From: Riptortus pedestris
Lineage: Eukaryota; Arthropoda; Insecta; Hemiptera; Alydidae
Direction: 5' to 3'
Assembly (NCBI GenBank): GCA_019009955.1
Contig: CM032232.1
Location: 138,260,001 to 138,324,000 of the forward strand
DNA: 64,000 bases
The position numbers and the translations under genes are program-made. Each line of letters opens with the position of its first letter. Position 1 is the stretch's first letter. This document shows, piece after piece, positions 41,201-48,138 of this stretch. The notes under the pieces are model-generated. The model had not been told where the DNA came from, did no database searches, and saw only the letters and a program-made list of their open reading frames with translations.

Positions 41201-44146
41201 GCTCACTAACAACACCATCTAACACTAATATTAATATTAATTTTAATTTTACTATTGTATTGGAATTCAGGTTGGCCATGTGAGTTGAAGCGTTGGTGAG
41301 TGGCGAGTGAAATTCCTGCCTGGGCAGTAGGAATTTATTTAGTGGCAAACTCATTAAACTAAAATCCTTAGTCCTACCTCTGTTTTGAAAAGGGCGGTAA
41401 CCTTTAGATAACTCGTCTCAATTAGCCTTAGTAGCAAAAAGTGGGCATTAACAAATAACAATTTCACTATTATAATCTTAATTCCTGAGATTTTTCTTTC
41501 CTTTTTATTTTTTTTAGTTCATAAGCTGTTTTATTTTTTTAGAATGTTAATTTTATCATTATATAATTGATATAGTTAGGGGCTCAGGATAGCCATGTGG
41601 GTTAAAGTATTGGCCTTAATCTCACATGGTAAACCTAGAGTGAGTTCGATTCCCTTCTTGGCAATATGAATTTATTTAGTGACAACCTCATTAAATAGAA
41701 TCCTTGGTCCCCACCCTGGCTAGAAAAGTGGGGTAACCTACAGTTAACCCATCCCCATTAGCCACAGTAGCAAAAAGTGGACATTAATAAATAATAATAA
41801 TTCTTATACTTTAAACAAAACAATGTACTTAAATGTATTTTATATTCCATGTATGGTGCATATAGAAAAGAAAGCCCCTATGTATGTTTTATGTGGAAAA
41901 CATGTCCAAGTAGAATTGTGTTTTTGTTTCCATGGGACGCATATGTGTGTGTGAACCTACATGTAATGCTTTTAAAATATTTTGATTAAGAAATTATTTT
42001 TTTATTTATTCTTAAGTATAATTAAATTACTTTTTCAAAACATAGACCTAACACCATAATCCAAAATTAGATATATTATATAATCATTTCAATTAATTGT
42101 CATTATTACTTATTTTAGTTTTCACAAAGCAAGATGCTGAAGTGGAAAGTGAAGGAGCTCCACCAGTGATTAAAGGGGAGCCTGCCATTCCATTGAAGGA
42201 AATGCCAGAGAAAAATCTACAGAAACCAAAAATGGTCACTTTTAATGATGAATCGCTCCTTTGTAAGTATGACTTGTTAGCAGAGTTCCCTTAAGGGAAA
42301 TGTGCTTTTGAAAATTTTCTCATGATAGGATTTATGACAAATTTCTTCAATAATCCTTTTTAATAAATGATAAAAATGAGGCCCTTTTGTCGATAGTGTG
42401 CTAGTGTCACTGGGGTCTAATGAGTATCTAACAGGCACTTTGGTTGACTAACGATTATGCCTCTCTTAGATCCCATCCACAAGCAGGCTAACTCACGGTG
42501 AACTGTCTACTGGAGACAACTCATCCCAGGTCCTTCTTGGTTAACGGAGCTTCTTGGAGCTGATCATTCACTACGTATAAAATCTGACCATGAATCCCTC
42601 GAGTCTCATTCGGGCGTGGCTAAAGATCTCAAAAGACTTTAATGCCAACACCCCCCCCCCAAAAAATAATAAATACACATACACTTGTCTGTTACCACTC
42701 AAGCAATAAATTTTTATCATTACCAAACTTGACGTATTAGCGTTTCATGTAAAAGCTAAAGTTCAAGTTCATGGATGACGGAATACCAAATGTTGTTTTC
42801 AACAGATGTTTACCATATGAGATACGTGCAAATATGTTGTGTAGGTGTGTTGATTCTTTTCAGCCTTCAGTAAAACGCCACTCCAACTCATCAGAATTTT
42901 ACTTGGAAATATATATGAGGAGATGACATCAATAGTGTGGCATACTTGCACTTGGGAAATCTCCTTAATTTGCACAATCCTTGATGATGGATATTTTGAT
43001 TTTCATTTAATGAATAATTTTTAGATAATACGAGTATAAAACTTCTAGTATATAGGGATAACAATTTTTTTTTTTAACAGATTTCCCCTAAGGGAAATCA
43101 GCTATTGAGGTCATACGTGATTTTCAGAAAATTTCCTCAAATGTCCATCGATCCTACCTAGATGACGAAAATGAGGTCGTTCAAAATGATATATATATAT
43201 ATACTTGTCAGTTACCACTCTAGTGGTCGCAATTCTTATTTGATCGTAACCAAACTCGATATATAAGCGTTTCATACAAAACTAAAGGTCGAGTTCATTA
43301 ATGGCTGAAATCGAACCAGTGGGAGGAGGGGTTTAAAGAGGGAGAATTTAGAAAATTTGAAATATCTCCGTTATTATCCGTGTCGGATAGAAAAATTGTA
43401 TAGAACCAGTGTTATTGCAAATAAATTTTACTATAAATATTGATATATGTATTTATTCTCTATCTTTAGTATTAATAGAGATATTTGTATTTTTTTTAGT
43501 TTTCGGCCTTCAGTAAAACCCCACTCCTACTCATGTCATATTAACATTAATTTGTTATATTATGAAGCCCTTTATTTGAATTCCAAATACAAAAAAATTT
43601 TCACATTGAACTTAACATAAATGCAAATAAGTAATGCATGTGGGAAATCTGCTTAGTTAACACAGCCCGTGACGGACTTTTTAATATAACATTTAACATA
43701 CTTGTATTCTCAGGAGAGAATTGCCAGGGCAGCTCTAAAACCCAATAAATAATATATCCTATATTTTTCTAGATGAGAAGAAAGTAAGCAATGTCGATTT
43801 GGAGGTGTACCCGAACAGCCCGAAGAAGTACCACAAGCCAATCGAAGGAGCGAGTTTAGTCAGCGGATTGGACATTGTCCCAGAGATAGAGAGCTCGCTG
43901 AAGACTGACACAGAGGAAGATAGAGAGATGGAGAGGGAGACAGAGAGGTCCGATTCAGGTGGGAGCCCTTCTGATGTGCTCGACAGGATATCCCATGACC
44001 TGGAGTACCTGCTCAACAGGACCCCCTCCCCACCACTACAGGTGACTCCAGAGAAAGGCACCTCCTACCTCAGGCAGCCCCGCCCCCAATCCATCGACCA
44101 GCAGTCTCTCCCGAGCTCCAGCTTCATCGGCAAAACTGTCTTATGA
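13237..44146 (+). CDS. Adhesion GPCR gene, ADGRA-like, 17 exons, 5' incomplete
   Basis: Seventeen exons with consensus GT-AG borders and matching phases join into 1,039 codons plus a stop. Residues below count from the first complete codon. Order: SEA-like piece (1-53), Ig1 (54-160), Ig2 (161-245), HRM (248-301), GAIN (about 313-584) with GPS (539-584), seven membrane helices (about 596-840), tail to 1039. Family knowledge: such receptors sit in the plasma membrane and link an adhesive ectodomain to intracellular signalling; ADGRA members carry Ig-HRM-GAIN-7TM and a C-terminal PDZ ligand. Membership in ADGRA is inferred from domain order, an ECL2 pattern W-x-P-S-x-x-x-F-Y, and the final KTVL. 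Two Ig domains and a SEA-like piece are not typical of vertebrate ADGRA, so an arthropod-specific branch is possible. The start codon, signal peptide and any leucine-rich repeats were not found, probably lying upstream. Odd points: non-consensus GPS (HKP) and missing ECL2 disulfide. Confidence 0.9.
13429..13478. repeat. (TA)n microsatellite
   Basis: In the receptor intron after exon a. Confidence 0.95.
13840..14303 (-). repeat. Family A repeat with (CA)n tract
   Basis: Landmarks gagtaggaatgggggtttat, cccgatttcagccattaaca, then (CA)n at 14,129-14,165, catctcctgggaaggatcga, and the terminal block ending taaggtaaatctgctaa. The usual TA tract has become mostly CA. Confidence 0.75.
14996..15132 (+). 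CDS. Receptor exon b: Ig domain 1, first half
   Basis: The acceptor is tttttag and the donor gtaagg; it enters in phase 0 and leaves with two bases of a Gly codon. It carries the B-strand cysteine (residue 73, context VILSC) and the core tryptophan of the C strand (residue 85, FNWYKDG), the usual pattern of an I-set Ig domain. The intron after it carries two SINE copies, one on each strand. Confidence 0.9.
15195..15412 (-). mobile_element. tRNA-derived SINE, copy 1
   Basis: On the minus strand the tRNA-like head (agccacacgagttaagg...) is followed by a body with the landmarks taaataaaatcctaattcc-like and ctgtagatagcctgtcccaatt, and a (TAAA)-type tail. The head carries recognisable A-box and B-box relics. 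Confidence 0.7.
15865..16035 (+). mobile_element. tRNA-derived SINE, copy 2, head truncated
   Basis: Starts at the B-box region (gtggcgagtttgaatcccgc) and continues through the body to agcggatgttaataaatt. Confidence 0.65.
16488..16692 (+). CDS. Receptor exon c: Ig domain 1, second half
   Basis: The acceptor is gttacag and the donor gtaaat; it leaves in phase 0. The motif D-E-G-R-Y-T-C (residues 127-133) gives the F-strand tyrosine corner and the second Ig cysteine, pairing with Cys73. The G strand ends in YLEVQGPP and the linker VVQVSPMSVSLQK starts Ig domain 2. The following intron contains separated pieces of a family A repeat and a TA tract. Confidence 0.92.
16804..17698 (-). repeat. Family A repeat, interrupted
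   Basis: The hairpin end is at 16,804-16,870 (gtcacgtaggggctgcgtta) and the body at about 17,205-17,698, including a TA tract at 17,518-17,577. The intervening 330 bp are not recognised and may be insertion or diverged body. Confidence 0.6.
17907..18059 (+). CDS. Receptor exon d: Ig domain 2, first half
   Basis: The acceptor follows a pyrimidine tract ending tttcag; the donor is gtaaat; phase 0 at both ends. It has the B-strand cysteine (residue 175, INLKC) and tryptophans at 183 and 186; W186 is in the position expected for the core tryptophan. SILRVSNVQ provides the E strand. The next intron contains a complete minus-strand SINE with a 9-bp target-site duplication. Confidence 0.9.
18743..18954 (-). 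mobile_element. tRNA-derived SINE, copy 3, with target duplication
   Basis: Complete minus-strand copy flanked by 9-bp direct repeats ATGAGATTA at 18,734-18,742 and 18,955-18,963, so both boundaries are well defined. It lies in the receptor intron between Ig2 exons. Confidence 0.8.
19654..19820 (+). CDS. Receptor exon e: end of Ig2 and start of HRM
   Basis: The acceptor is tttacag and the donor gtgact; it enters in phase 0 and leaves with two bases of an Arg codon. TTYTC (Cys225) closes Ig domain 2. From Cys248 a hormone-receptor domain begins: C-x9-W (258), then T-x-x-G-x-A and C-P (271-272), the W..T..G..A...CP signature of secretin and adhesion receptors. The 1.56-kb intron that follows holds a diverged Helitron-like fragment (20,225-20,600) and otherwise AT-rich sequence I do not recognise. 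Confidence 0.92.
20225..20600 (-). mobile_element. Diverged Helitron-like family B fragments
   Basis: Two old pieces with ctttgctcgggaaatcattagaggctga and a second ctttctcgggaaat-type block. No intact terminus. Confidence 0.4.
21381..21495 (+). CDS. Receptor exon f: HRM domain, second half
   Basis: The acceptor is gttccag and the donor gtaagt. It continues the HRM: G-x-A-x-R-x-C (Cys283), W293, PDFSNC (Cys301). Counting the previous exon there are four HRM cysteines (248, 271, 283, 301). In family B receptors this domain binds peptide; in adhesion receptors its ligand is usually unknown. The intron after it (1.9 kb) contains degraded family A sequence, best seen at 22,665-22,810. Confidence 0.93.
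22665..22810 (+). repeat. Family A 5' end fragment
   Basis: Carries taccttaagggaaatcagct, attgaagttgtactcatgg and ctaggagatgacagaaat. More degraded sequence to about 23,330 may belong to the same copy. Confidence 0.55.
23374..23622 (+). CDS. Receptor exon g: GAIN subdomain A
   Basis: The acceptor is tttctttag and the donor gtaata; phase 0 at both ends, 83 codons. The sequence is predicted helical (FLGQVVEFVNRTF, MLNVTKVFYANVDLLLSQP), as expected of GAIN subdomain A, and carries two potential N-glycosylation sites (NRT, NVT). The 2.3-kb intron downstream holds a truncated SINE flanked by an 80-bp duplication (23,868-24,162); the rest, 24,163-25,916, is AT-rich and unrecognised. Confidence 0.92.
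23868..24162 (+). mobile_element. Truncated SINE between 80-bp direct duplicates
   Basis: The SINE head and part of its body occupy 23,940-24,087 (A-box-like ttagccaaatgggttaaag; B-box-like gagtttgatttccgcc). Flanking sequences 23,868-23,939 and 24,088-24,162 are diverged copies of each other (both with catatttttgttt and aaaatta). This is far longer than a SINE target-site duplication. Confidence 0.6.
25917..26083 (+). CDS. Receptor exon h: GAIN subdomain A, continued
   Basis: The acceptor is tattttag and the donor gttggt; it ends with two bases of an Arg codon. It encodes further helical sequence (LQLLVDQWSLLWDEHM and VVIDTIKLMNDHEYRYY). The 1.1-kb intron after it contains a roughly 28-bp degenerate tandem repeat at 26,523-26,750. 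Confidence 0.9.
26523..26750. repeat. Degenerate ~28-bp minisatellite
   Basis: About eight units of the form aaaatattttattcagaaaa with length variation, in the receptor intron before exon i. Confidence 0.8.
27175..27309 (+). CDS. Receptor exon i: GAIN, start of subdomain B
   Basis: The acceptor is ttttttcag and the donor gtactt. VVVINYRNISQFLPK is a typical beta strand and loop of GAIN subdomain B. It leaves with two bases of a Ser codon. The following 4.8-kb intron is the longest; it contains a family A copy split by a gag-only LTR retrotransposon, AT-rich sequence, and a SINE just upstream of the next acceptor. Confidence 0.9.
28139..28485 (-). repeat. 3' LTR, truncated at its inner edge
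   Basis: Matches 30,224-30,570 with only a few substitutions over 347 bp. It lacks the LTR's first nine bases and any polypurine tract before it, consistent with a deletion that removed pol and fused gag to the LTR. Confidence 0.85.
28437..29789 (-). pseudogene. Gag of LTR element, one internal stop
   Basis: A 364-codon frame (29,789 to 28,695) begins with a long coiled coil containing three Q/E-N-N-N-K-L-E heptads and ends with a capsid-like region (PTDFLSELENYF, PRTWW, FKERFLNKYWG). A single TAA interrupts it; the same frame then continues through an Arg/Asn-rich nucleocapsid-like stretch and runs into LTR sequence (from about 28,485 down to 28,437). No zinc knuckle is seen. Confidence 0.8.
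29812..30111 (-). pseudogene. Gag N-terminal ORF of LTR element
   Basis: 99 codons starting MDIHTNSKSF, acidic and without a recognised domain. A stop and a change of frame separate it from the main gag ORF immediately downstream, so it is either a separate leader ORF or the frameshifted start of gag. Confidence 0.6.
30194..30213 (-). other. Primer-binding site
   Basis: On the minus strand TGGCGCCCAACGTGAAAGGG lies 10 bases inside the 5' LTR. TGGCGCC...-type sites are common in insect Ty3/gypsy elements. This fixes the element's orientation. Confidence 0.75.
30224..30579 (-). repeat. 5' LTR
   Basis: 356 bp, TG...CA on the element strand. The outermost nine bases (minus strand TGTAACGGT) are missing from the other LTR, whose junction with gag marks the internal deletion. 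Confidence 0.85.
30741..31852. other. Intron sequence, AT-rich, unrecognised
   Basis: A short TA tract at 30,957-30,976; otherwise no feature. Confidence 0.35.
31853..32080 (+). mobile_element. tRNA-derived SINE
   Basis: Near full-length: head tagagctctggttagctgtc, B-box-like region, body taaataaaatccgtagtcct, tail aataataataatt. It ends 33 bases before receptor exon j. Confidence 0.75.
32114..32378 (+). CDS. Receptor exon j: GAIN subdomain B and GPS motif
   Basis: The acceptor is tatttcag and the donor gtatga. It contains the GPS cysteine/tryptophan frame: C539, W549, C554, C566, C568, spaced as in the family. The cleavage tripeptide is normally H-L followed by S or T straight after the last C-x-C; here it reads H569-K570-P571 (bases 32,331-32,339). 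The residues after it (GVYAALIT) keep the usual strand that forms the tethered agonist. Inference: the GPS folds but does not self-cleave. Two potential N-glycosylation sites (NIT, NST) lie in this exon. Confidence 0.95.
32440..32700 (-). repeat. Family A repeat, truncated
   Basis: Starts aaagtctgtcacgcaggggc and covers the first third; truncated at the hairpin sequence that follows. Confidence 0.65.
32714..32845. repeat. Long near-perfect inverted repeat
   Basis: Two arms of about 62 bases, centred on ttattgcaataa near 32,779, with only small differences (tgaagg versus tgcagt, and poly-T/poly-A length). Lies in the intron after the GPS exon. Confidence 0.85.
33120..33500 (+). pseudogene. 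LINE C-terminal fragment (RNase H tail and zinc region)
   Basis: Translates to SRKELRDVMGVVSGHWKMNK and then, after one frameshift, EEEETPKHIVLECGI and FRFFGHGDAES, the L-x-G-H-x-x-L-x-K-H...EEETPxHILxEC pattern at the C-terminus of many insect LINEs. One end is truncated. It lies in the intron before the first 7TM exon. Confidence 0.75.
33622..33837 (+). CDS. Receptor exon k: TM1 and TM2
   Basis: The acceptor is gtttcag and the donor gtacat; 72 codons in phase 0. Two hydrophobic runs: TM1 about residues 596-620 (SVVALGCSCCLVQSLLSLLL) and TM2 about 630-653, joined by a basic intracellular loop (TRWWRHRTC). The intron before it carries a LINE fragment (33,120-33,500) and a long hairpin (32,714-32,845); the intron after it carries a near-complete family A copy. 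Confidence 0.93.
34221..34826 (+). repeat. Family A repeat, near full-length
   Basis: Runs from acggaaatcagctattgagg to agaaatctgcttagttaatg and cagtccctgtgtgacggact. The usual TA tract is nearly lost here. Confidence 0.8.
35046..35196 (+). CDS. Receptor exon l: TM3 and intracellular loop 2
   Basis: The acceptor is ctatttcag and the donor gtgaat; it leaves in phase 1. TM3 runs from about residue 658 (GYIAITILLEVFFFMGI) and is followed by IYTEVVLIPNFK. No cysteine is present at the extracellular start of TM3, where most class B and adhesion receptors have one. The intron after it holds a run of about 43 T residues (35,239-35,281), a truncated family A copy and a Helitron-like copy. Confidence 0.92.
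35239..35281. repeat. Poly-T run
   Basis: About 43 consecutive T, close after the donor of exon l; possibly the tail of a minus-strand retroposon too decayed to recognise. Confidence 0.9.
35750..36145 (+). repeat. Family A repeat, 3' part
   Basis: G-rich run and cctccgttattat, ending gggaaatctgcttagtttat and gcagcccctgggtgactga. Confidence 0.65.
36343..36970 (-). mobile_element. Helitron-like element, variant family
   Basis: CTAG at 36,343-36,346 preceded by A, then cggacccaacagatgttgtc; the body shares the family B units (ccaataggaaacgaaatatc, cctcccttctccccac) and ends ttggtccagccgtttaggag. It ends about 50 bases before receptor exon m. Confidence 0.55.
37020..37245 (+). CDS. Receptor exon m: TM4, ECL2, TM5
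   Basis: The acceptor is ctttctag and the donor gtaaga. TM4 (VTVLTCLISLLAES), extracellular loop 2 (GGVSSWWLPPSSASFY), TM5 (FLIVCLYLLLVTSLV) and a basic loop 3 (RRLLYLRRIKDPK). The loop pattern W-x-P-S-x-x-x-F-Y resembles ADGRA receptors as I remember them, but the cysteine normally preceding the tryptophan is a serine or tryptophan here. A degraded family A copy starts about 25 bases after the donor. Confidence 0.93.
37272..38012 (+). repeat. Family A repeat, degraded
   Basis: Starts atcagatttcacttacctta near the donor of exon m, contains gttaatggctgaaatctgac, and ends gggaaattgtttaatttacg. Confidence 0.6.
38245..38374 (+). CDS. Receptor exon n: TM6 and start of TM7
   Basis: The acceptor is cttttcag and the donor gtaaga; phase 0 at the end. 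TM6 is about ILFTSLMSVAISSVVFV, a short loop NSPNKPS follows, and TM7 begins IYVFSCLSALL. The usual adhesion-receptor glycine/tryptophan motifs of TM6 are absent. The 2.2-kb intron downstream is AT-rich with an old dispersed repeat around 38,960-40,140. Confidence 0.92.
38540..38830 (+). repeat. Family A repeat fragment
   Basis: Weak similarity in the middle of the family (tatcataaaatgttttattt and gactaaaatcggcatgggaa). Confidence 0.4.
38960..40140. repeat. Old dispersed repeat, family unknown
   Basis: tctatataaataaaactgtt, aaaccgcttggagaaattct and tatctttgttagtctttgat resemble the ends of insect Helitron or LINE repeats. A related block (tatctttgttagtattggtt) occurs near 61,527-61,560. Confidence 0.4.
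40558..40684 (+). CDS. Receptor exon o: end of TM7 and start of tail
   Basis: The acceptor is tttgtag and the donor gtacgt; it leaves in phase 1. GFLLLTCYIL completes TM7 (GFLL where many members have QGxF), then the cytoplasmic tail begins with a basic, probably amphipathic segment (MKLMKQLKIIKDQE) and an acidic Ser/Asp patch (YSSDSDYN). Two + strand SINE copies lie in the following intron. Confidence 0.92.
41262..41460 (+). mobile_element. tRNA-derived SINE
   Basis: Head partly deleted (attcaggttggccatgtgag), body intact to gggcattaacaaataac. Confidence 0.7.
41578..41803 (+). mobile_element. tRNA-derived SINE, near full-length
   Basis: Best head in the window: A-box-like gatagccatgtgggttaaag and B-box-like gagttcgattcccttc, then body and an aataataataa tail. 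It lies about 120 bases after the previous SINE in the same orientation. Confidence 0.8.
42119..42262 (+). CDS. Receptor exon p: cytoplasmic tail
   Basis: The acceptor is tattttag and the donor gtaagt; in phase 2, out phase 1. It encodes a low-complexity, charged and proline-rich tail segment with no recognised domain. The intron after it contains a 42.4-42.6 kb piece related to the 6.4-7.2 kb repeat and a full family A copy. Confidence 0.85.
42293..42375 (+). repeat. Family A 5' end fragment
   Basis: cccttaagggaaatgtgctt followed by tctcatgataggatttatga, directly after the donor of exon p. Confidence 0.5.
42400..42640. repeat. Fragment related to the 6.4-7.2 kb repeat
   Basis: caggtccttcttggttaacg and gatcattcactacgta are the inverse of sequence at 6,716-6,770. 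A C-run at 42,651-42,660 follows. Confidence 0.5.
43074..43682 (+). repeat. Family A repeat, full-length
   Basis: From ttaacagatttcccctaagg to gggaaatctgcttagttaac and cacagcccgtgacggacttt, with a short TA tract at 43,189-43,202. It ends about 90 bases before receptor exon q. Confidence 0.85.
43773..44146 (+). CDS. Receptor exon q: C-terminal tail and stop
   Basis: The acceptor is tttttctag; it runs to a TGA at 44,144-44,146. Features: an acidic/Arg-rich stretch (DTEEDREMERETER), a Ser-rich spacer, a segment likely helical (VLDRISHDLEYLLN), then Pro/Ser/Gln-rich sequence. The last four residues, KTVL, fit a class I PDZ ligand (T at -2, hydrophobic at 0), as ADGRA receptors have. This exon is noticeably GC-richer than its surroundings. 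No further intron is seen. Confidence 0.93.
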
Positions 44147-44940
44147 GTTTTCCGGTTTTGCCCGTTCACACATATTGTAATTGCGAAATACTCACGAAAG
44201 CTCAACATTCCCAGGGTATTAAATCCACAATTATCCACTAATACTAAAGACTGCTGTTTTTCTCTGCTCTCGCATTGAAAACAAAATATTTTTTACGTGT
44301 ATGAAATTGTTTCTATTTTATGTACAACATTTTTAAGACTCATTTCCATTGAGTAAAGCCAAAGAAAACAGCCTAATATTTGTTATTTAATTATTTGTGT
44401 GTTAAGTATAAGATCTAATTTATTGTTGTGGATGTTTTGTATTTTTAAAGCTTTAAGCTAGATCTTAGCGAATTCTATAAGACCGTAGCTAATTTCTAAG
44501 ATAATTCTTCTTATGTATTTATTTATTCATATTCTATACCTTACCATAAATGACCATAAAAATGTGGCTGTTTGTTACGAGATGTAGAGAAACATGTTGA
44601 CTGCCAAAAACACAGTTGGCAATGATTTCCACATTAACATAGTACTGTGTACTTACCTAGAGATTAAAACTATTTGTCACAATGAAAAGAAAAAAAACAA
44701 TAATTGTCAACATGTTTCTTGCTCAGCTACTGTTTGGGAAATAAAATTCCTTTTATGGAATCGATTAAATGTTTTCAGAATGTCAAAAAAAAAAAAAAAG
44801 AGTTAAATGTTACCAAAGTTTTCACGATAGTTACTATAAAGAATATATTATTTATGTTACTATTAGGTGTAATAATTTGTCTATCGCTGTTAAATGTTAA
44901 TGTATGTCCCCGTAGAAATAAATGAAAAATGACAGTCTTT
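44147..44940 (+). other. Probable 3' UTR with AATAAA
   Basis: AT-rich non-coding sequence after the receptor stop. A canonical AATAAA lies at 44,917-44,922, preceded by an A-run at 44,787-44,800, so a transcript end near 44,940 is plausible. Later AATAAA-like sites exist, so a longer UTR cannot be excluded. Transcript data would decide. Confidence 0.45.
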
Positions 44941-46680
44941 ATTCATTATTGGGCTTGTGGCTACACGTTTAATGATCTCATTATTAGTACGGATTTCAAA
45001 GCCTACTTCCAGTGATATTAAACCATTGTATTTGCTGTAATTTATTTATAATTTTATTAATTTATTTTTTCAATTGAGTTAGCATTCAATTATTGTAATA
45101 AGTATAGAGCGAATTAGTTTGAGAAACTACAGTATTGGATTATTTTCTAGTTGTTTTCCTTAATTTAAGTTCCTTTATGTAAAGTATACAAAAGTTGATT
45201 GTATTTAAGAATCATAAAACAGTTAATGGGTCTTCAGTTAAAAAAGTTCTTTATTTTTAATTTATACTTATAAAATGCTTATATTATTTCATAAAATAGT
45301 GTGCCACTTCCTTTACAGTGTCTGTATATGTCGTTCTTAAAACTTGAGTGGGTTTGTTTTGTGAAAAGTTACAATGAGAAAAACTATTTTAGTATCTCGG
45401 ATTATTTAATCTTCAATTGTAGAAATGACTTGTCTACCTCCTGTTGAACTTTTCTAAGCAACTATAGTCGTTAATATTTCTGCTGAGTTGTCCTTTAGTG
45501 TCCTGACAGATATGTTCTTGGTAAATTGGATAGTTATGTTGGGAAAACATAATATGTTAGGGACATAAATATTTAAGTAGAACTGAAACTATGTAGTTGA
45601 TCAAAGGTCACCAAGCACTGATGGAAAAGTGCAATTTATTTTCATTTTATTACCTAAAGATTTAAAAATGAAAACAGAAATAATAGTTTTCATTTAAATG
45701 CTTCGGATTATAGATATTATTCAGTGTCCTAATTTTGATTATTTATATATTTCTAGTGCAATAAAATTCATGGGGATAAATATTGTATGTAGAGGGTCAT
45801 AATTAATTTAACATCATCAAAAGATTAAACATCTTTATAATAATAGAGATTGAAAGATCTTTATGATAAACCCCACTGTAAATGTCTTGAATGAACACTA
45901 TTTCTTTTTGATCTACTAATAGGATTTTTAACATTCAACTGAAACGGGCAAATTTTCTGAACAGATGAATGAAAGTAATATCATTTATTAATTTGAAAAA
46001 GTCAGTATTTTTTTTGTTTTGTTTATTGTTCATAAATTTAATGAAAAAACCTATTCTAATAAATAATACACCAGTGTGCTTCAACTTCTCTTTTATTTGC
46101 CATCAATGGTGCTATACTCATCGTTTCAGCAGATTTATAACAAAATGTCGAAGTAGGCCGTTCCTTTAGAAGGCCTAGATTGCAACTGTAGAGTCAGTCT
46201 TATTAATTCCGTTACTTAGGTAAGAATAGTTTGAACAGAAAGTTTTTTTTTAGGATCTGTCAGCTCTTTATAACCCTAAAACAAATAGGGAGCTCTTTGA
46301 AAACAAACAAAAAGCGATAGTGTATGCTTTGTTTTGAAGTCAAATCTAAAATCCTTTTCCACTAAAGTAAAAAAAAAATATAAAATCAATTAAGAATCAA
46401 ACACAATTTTTTTTTTTTTTATATATATATTTAGCTTAATCTCAAAGTTGTACGCCAATTTTAGTTTCAAGACTAAACCATAATATGTCCTAAATATGAA
46501 TGTAATCTGAATATTAAGGTTCTCAATAAGACAATAGAATTTTTCATTATGTGAATTAAATATTTATTTAAATAAGATTTTATTCATTTCTGTATTCTTT
46601 ATATTATTTGCAACTAAGATTATATTATGGGTTATTTGCTGATTAAAACGACTACTATTTCCAGACTGTGTCAGGCCGTA
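44941..46680. other. Receptor 3' flank, unrecognised
   Basis: AT-rich; no coding sequence or known repeat recognised. Confidence 0.35.
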
Positions 46681-46684
46681 GATA

Positions 46685-48138
46685 GAGATGGGCATACTTT
46701 AATCATAAAATTGATTACAGATTACTGAATAATACATAAAAATGATTACAGATTACTGAATAATATATAAAAATGATTACAGATTAATGAATAATAAACT
46801 GAATTGAGAGAAGCATATTAAAGTAACTGGCAATTCCAATAAAAAAATGACTAACAGAACAGGCTGACCAATCTAATAATATATGACTGACCAAACAGAC
46901 AGATAATTCTAATGAAAAGTGACTAACAGAACAGACTGATCAATCTAATGAAAAGTGACTAACAGAACAGACTGATCAATCTAATGAAAAGTGACTAACA
47001 GAACAGACTGATCAATCTAATGAAAAGTGACTAACAGAACAGACTGATCAATCTAATGAAAAGTGACTAACAGAACAGACTGATCAATCTAATGAAAAGT
47101 GACTAACAGAACAGACTGATCAATCTAATGAAAAGTGACTAACAGAACAGACTGATCAATCTAATGAAAAGTGACTAACAGAACAGACTGATCAATCTAA
47201 TGAAAAGTGACTAACAGAACAGACTGATCAATCTAATGAAAAGTGACTAACAGAACAGACTGATCAATCTAATGAAAAGTGACTAACAGAACAGACTGAT
47301 CAATCTAATGAAAAGTGACTAACAGAACAGACTGATCAATCTAATGAAAAGTGACTAACAGAACAGACTGATCAATCTAATGAAAAGTGACTAACAGAAC
47401 AGACTGATCAATCTAATGAAAAGTGACTAACAGAACAGACTGATCAATCTAATGAAAAGTGACTAACAGAACAGACTGATCATTCTAAAGAATACTGAAT
47501 AAAAAAACAGAATAATTAATTTGATTTACTAACTATTCAATCTAATTGAAATCACTAACAATTGAACTCTCACAAAGTGAGCACTCAAAATTTGTTGACA
47601 ATCCTTTTGAGAGATGATCCTCATATTTGTTTTGGATATTTCAGTTCCAAACCATCTCAAATTTTTTTTTTTTTGAAAATGCTCACTTAAAAATTGGAAG
47701 TCAATGTTTTTTTGATTGATGTGAATGTGAAAAATTGACTTATTCTCAATTGCTTAATTTTTGTTCTATGAATAAAAAATTATTCTTATTTTGTGATGGT
47801 TCCAAAAAGCGGAATATATATTTTTGAATCGTTGATTTAAGAGATTAATAACTAGTGATATTTATGAATCCACCAACAACAAATCACTGACTAATAAACC
47901 AAGGGGTGGCTAATTATTCACTTCCATTAGCTCCTGTTAAATAAGTTTAAATAATGAATATTCATTCAGCCTCACAGAGTAACTATTCACTCATTTCTAC
48001 TGAAAACTAATCAATCAACTTCAATTATGACTATTCAATCCAACTCAGTACTGACTAATGATTAAGTAGTTCCAATTAAACATACTATCATTCATTCTGT
48101 ACTTAAGGACTGATAATTAGCCAGTTTTTGCCCATCTC
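46685..48138. mobile_element. hAT-like non-autonomous element
   Basis: Ends are inverted: GAGATGGGCA (46,685-46,694) and TGCCCATCTC (48,129-48,138), a motif typical of hAT termini. Both sides lie beside AGGCC-T sequences (aggccgta, aggccatt) that could be a decayed 8-bp target duplication. The interior is built of degenerate units with actaatnattcaatcta-like wording, plus the 36-bp array. No transposase. Confidence 0.45.
46820..47500. repeat. 36-bp minisatellite, about 16 identical units
   Basis: The unit contains gaaaagtgactaacagaaca and gactgatcaatctaat. Between about 46,908 and 47,484 the units appear identical, as sequence 180 bases apart (5 units) repeats exactly. Degenerate relatives lie at the left edge. 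A separate ~33-bp unit (gattacagattactgaataa) occurs three times at 46,702-46,795. Confidence 0.95.

Noticed and set aside
41578..41803. tRNA gene
   Set aside because: A- and B-box-like sequences belong to a SINE head followed by the shared SINE body; no cloverleaf with an anticodon arm and acceptor stem can be drawn.
44594..44925. Small frames after the receptor stop
   Set aside because: They fall in AT-rich probable 3' UTR and have no coding character.
46820..47500. CRISPR-like array
   Set aside because: The units are contiguous 36-bp tandem repeats without spacers, in a eukaryotic sequence.
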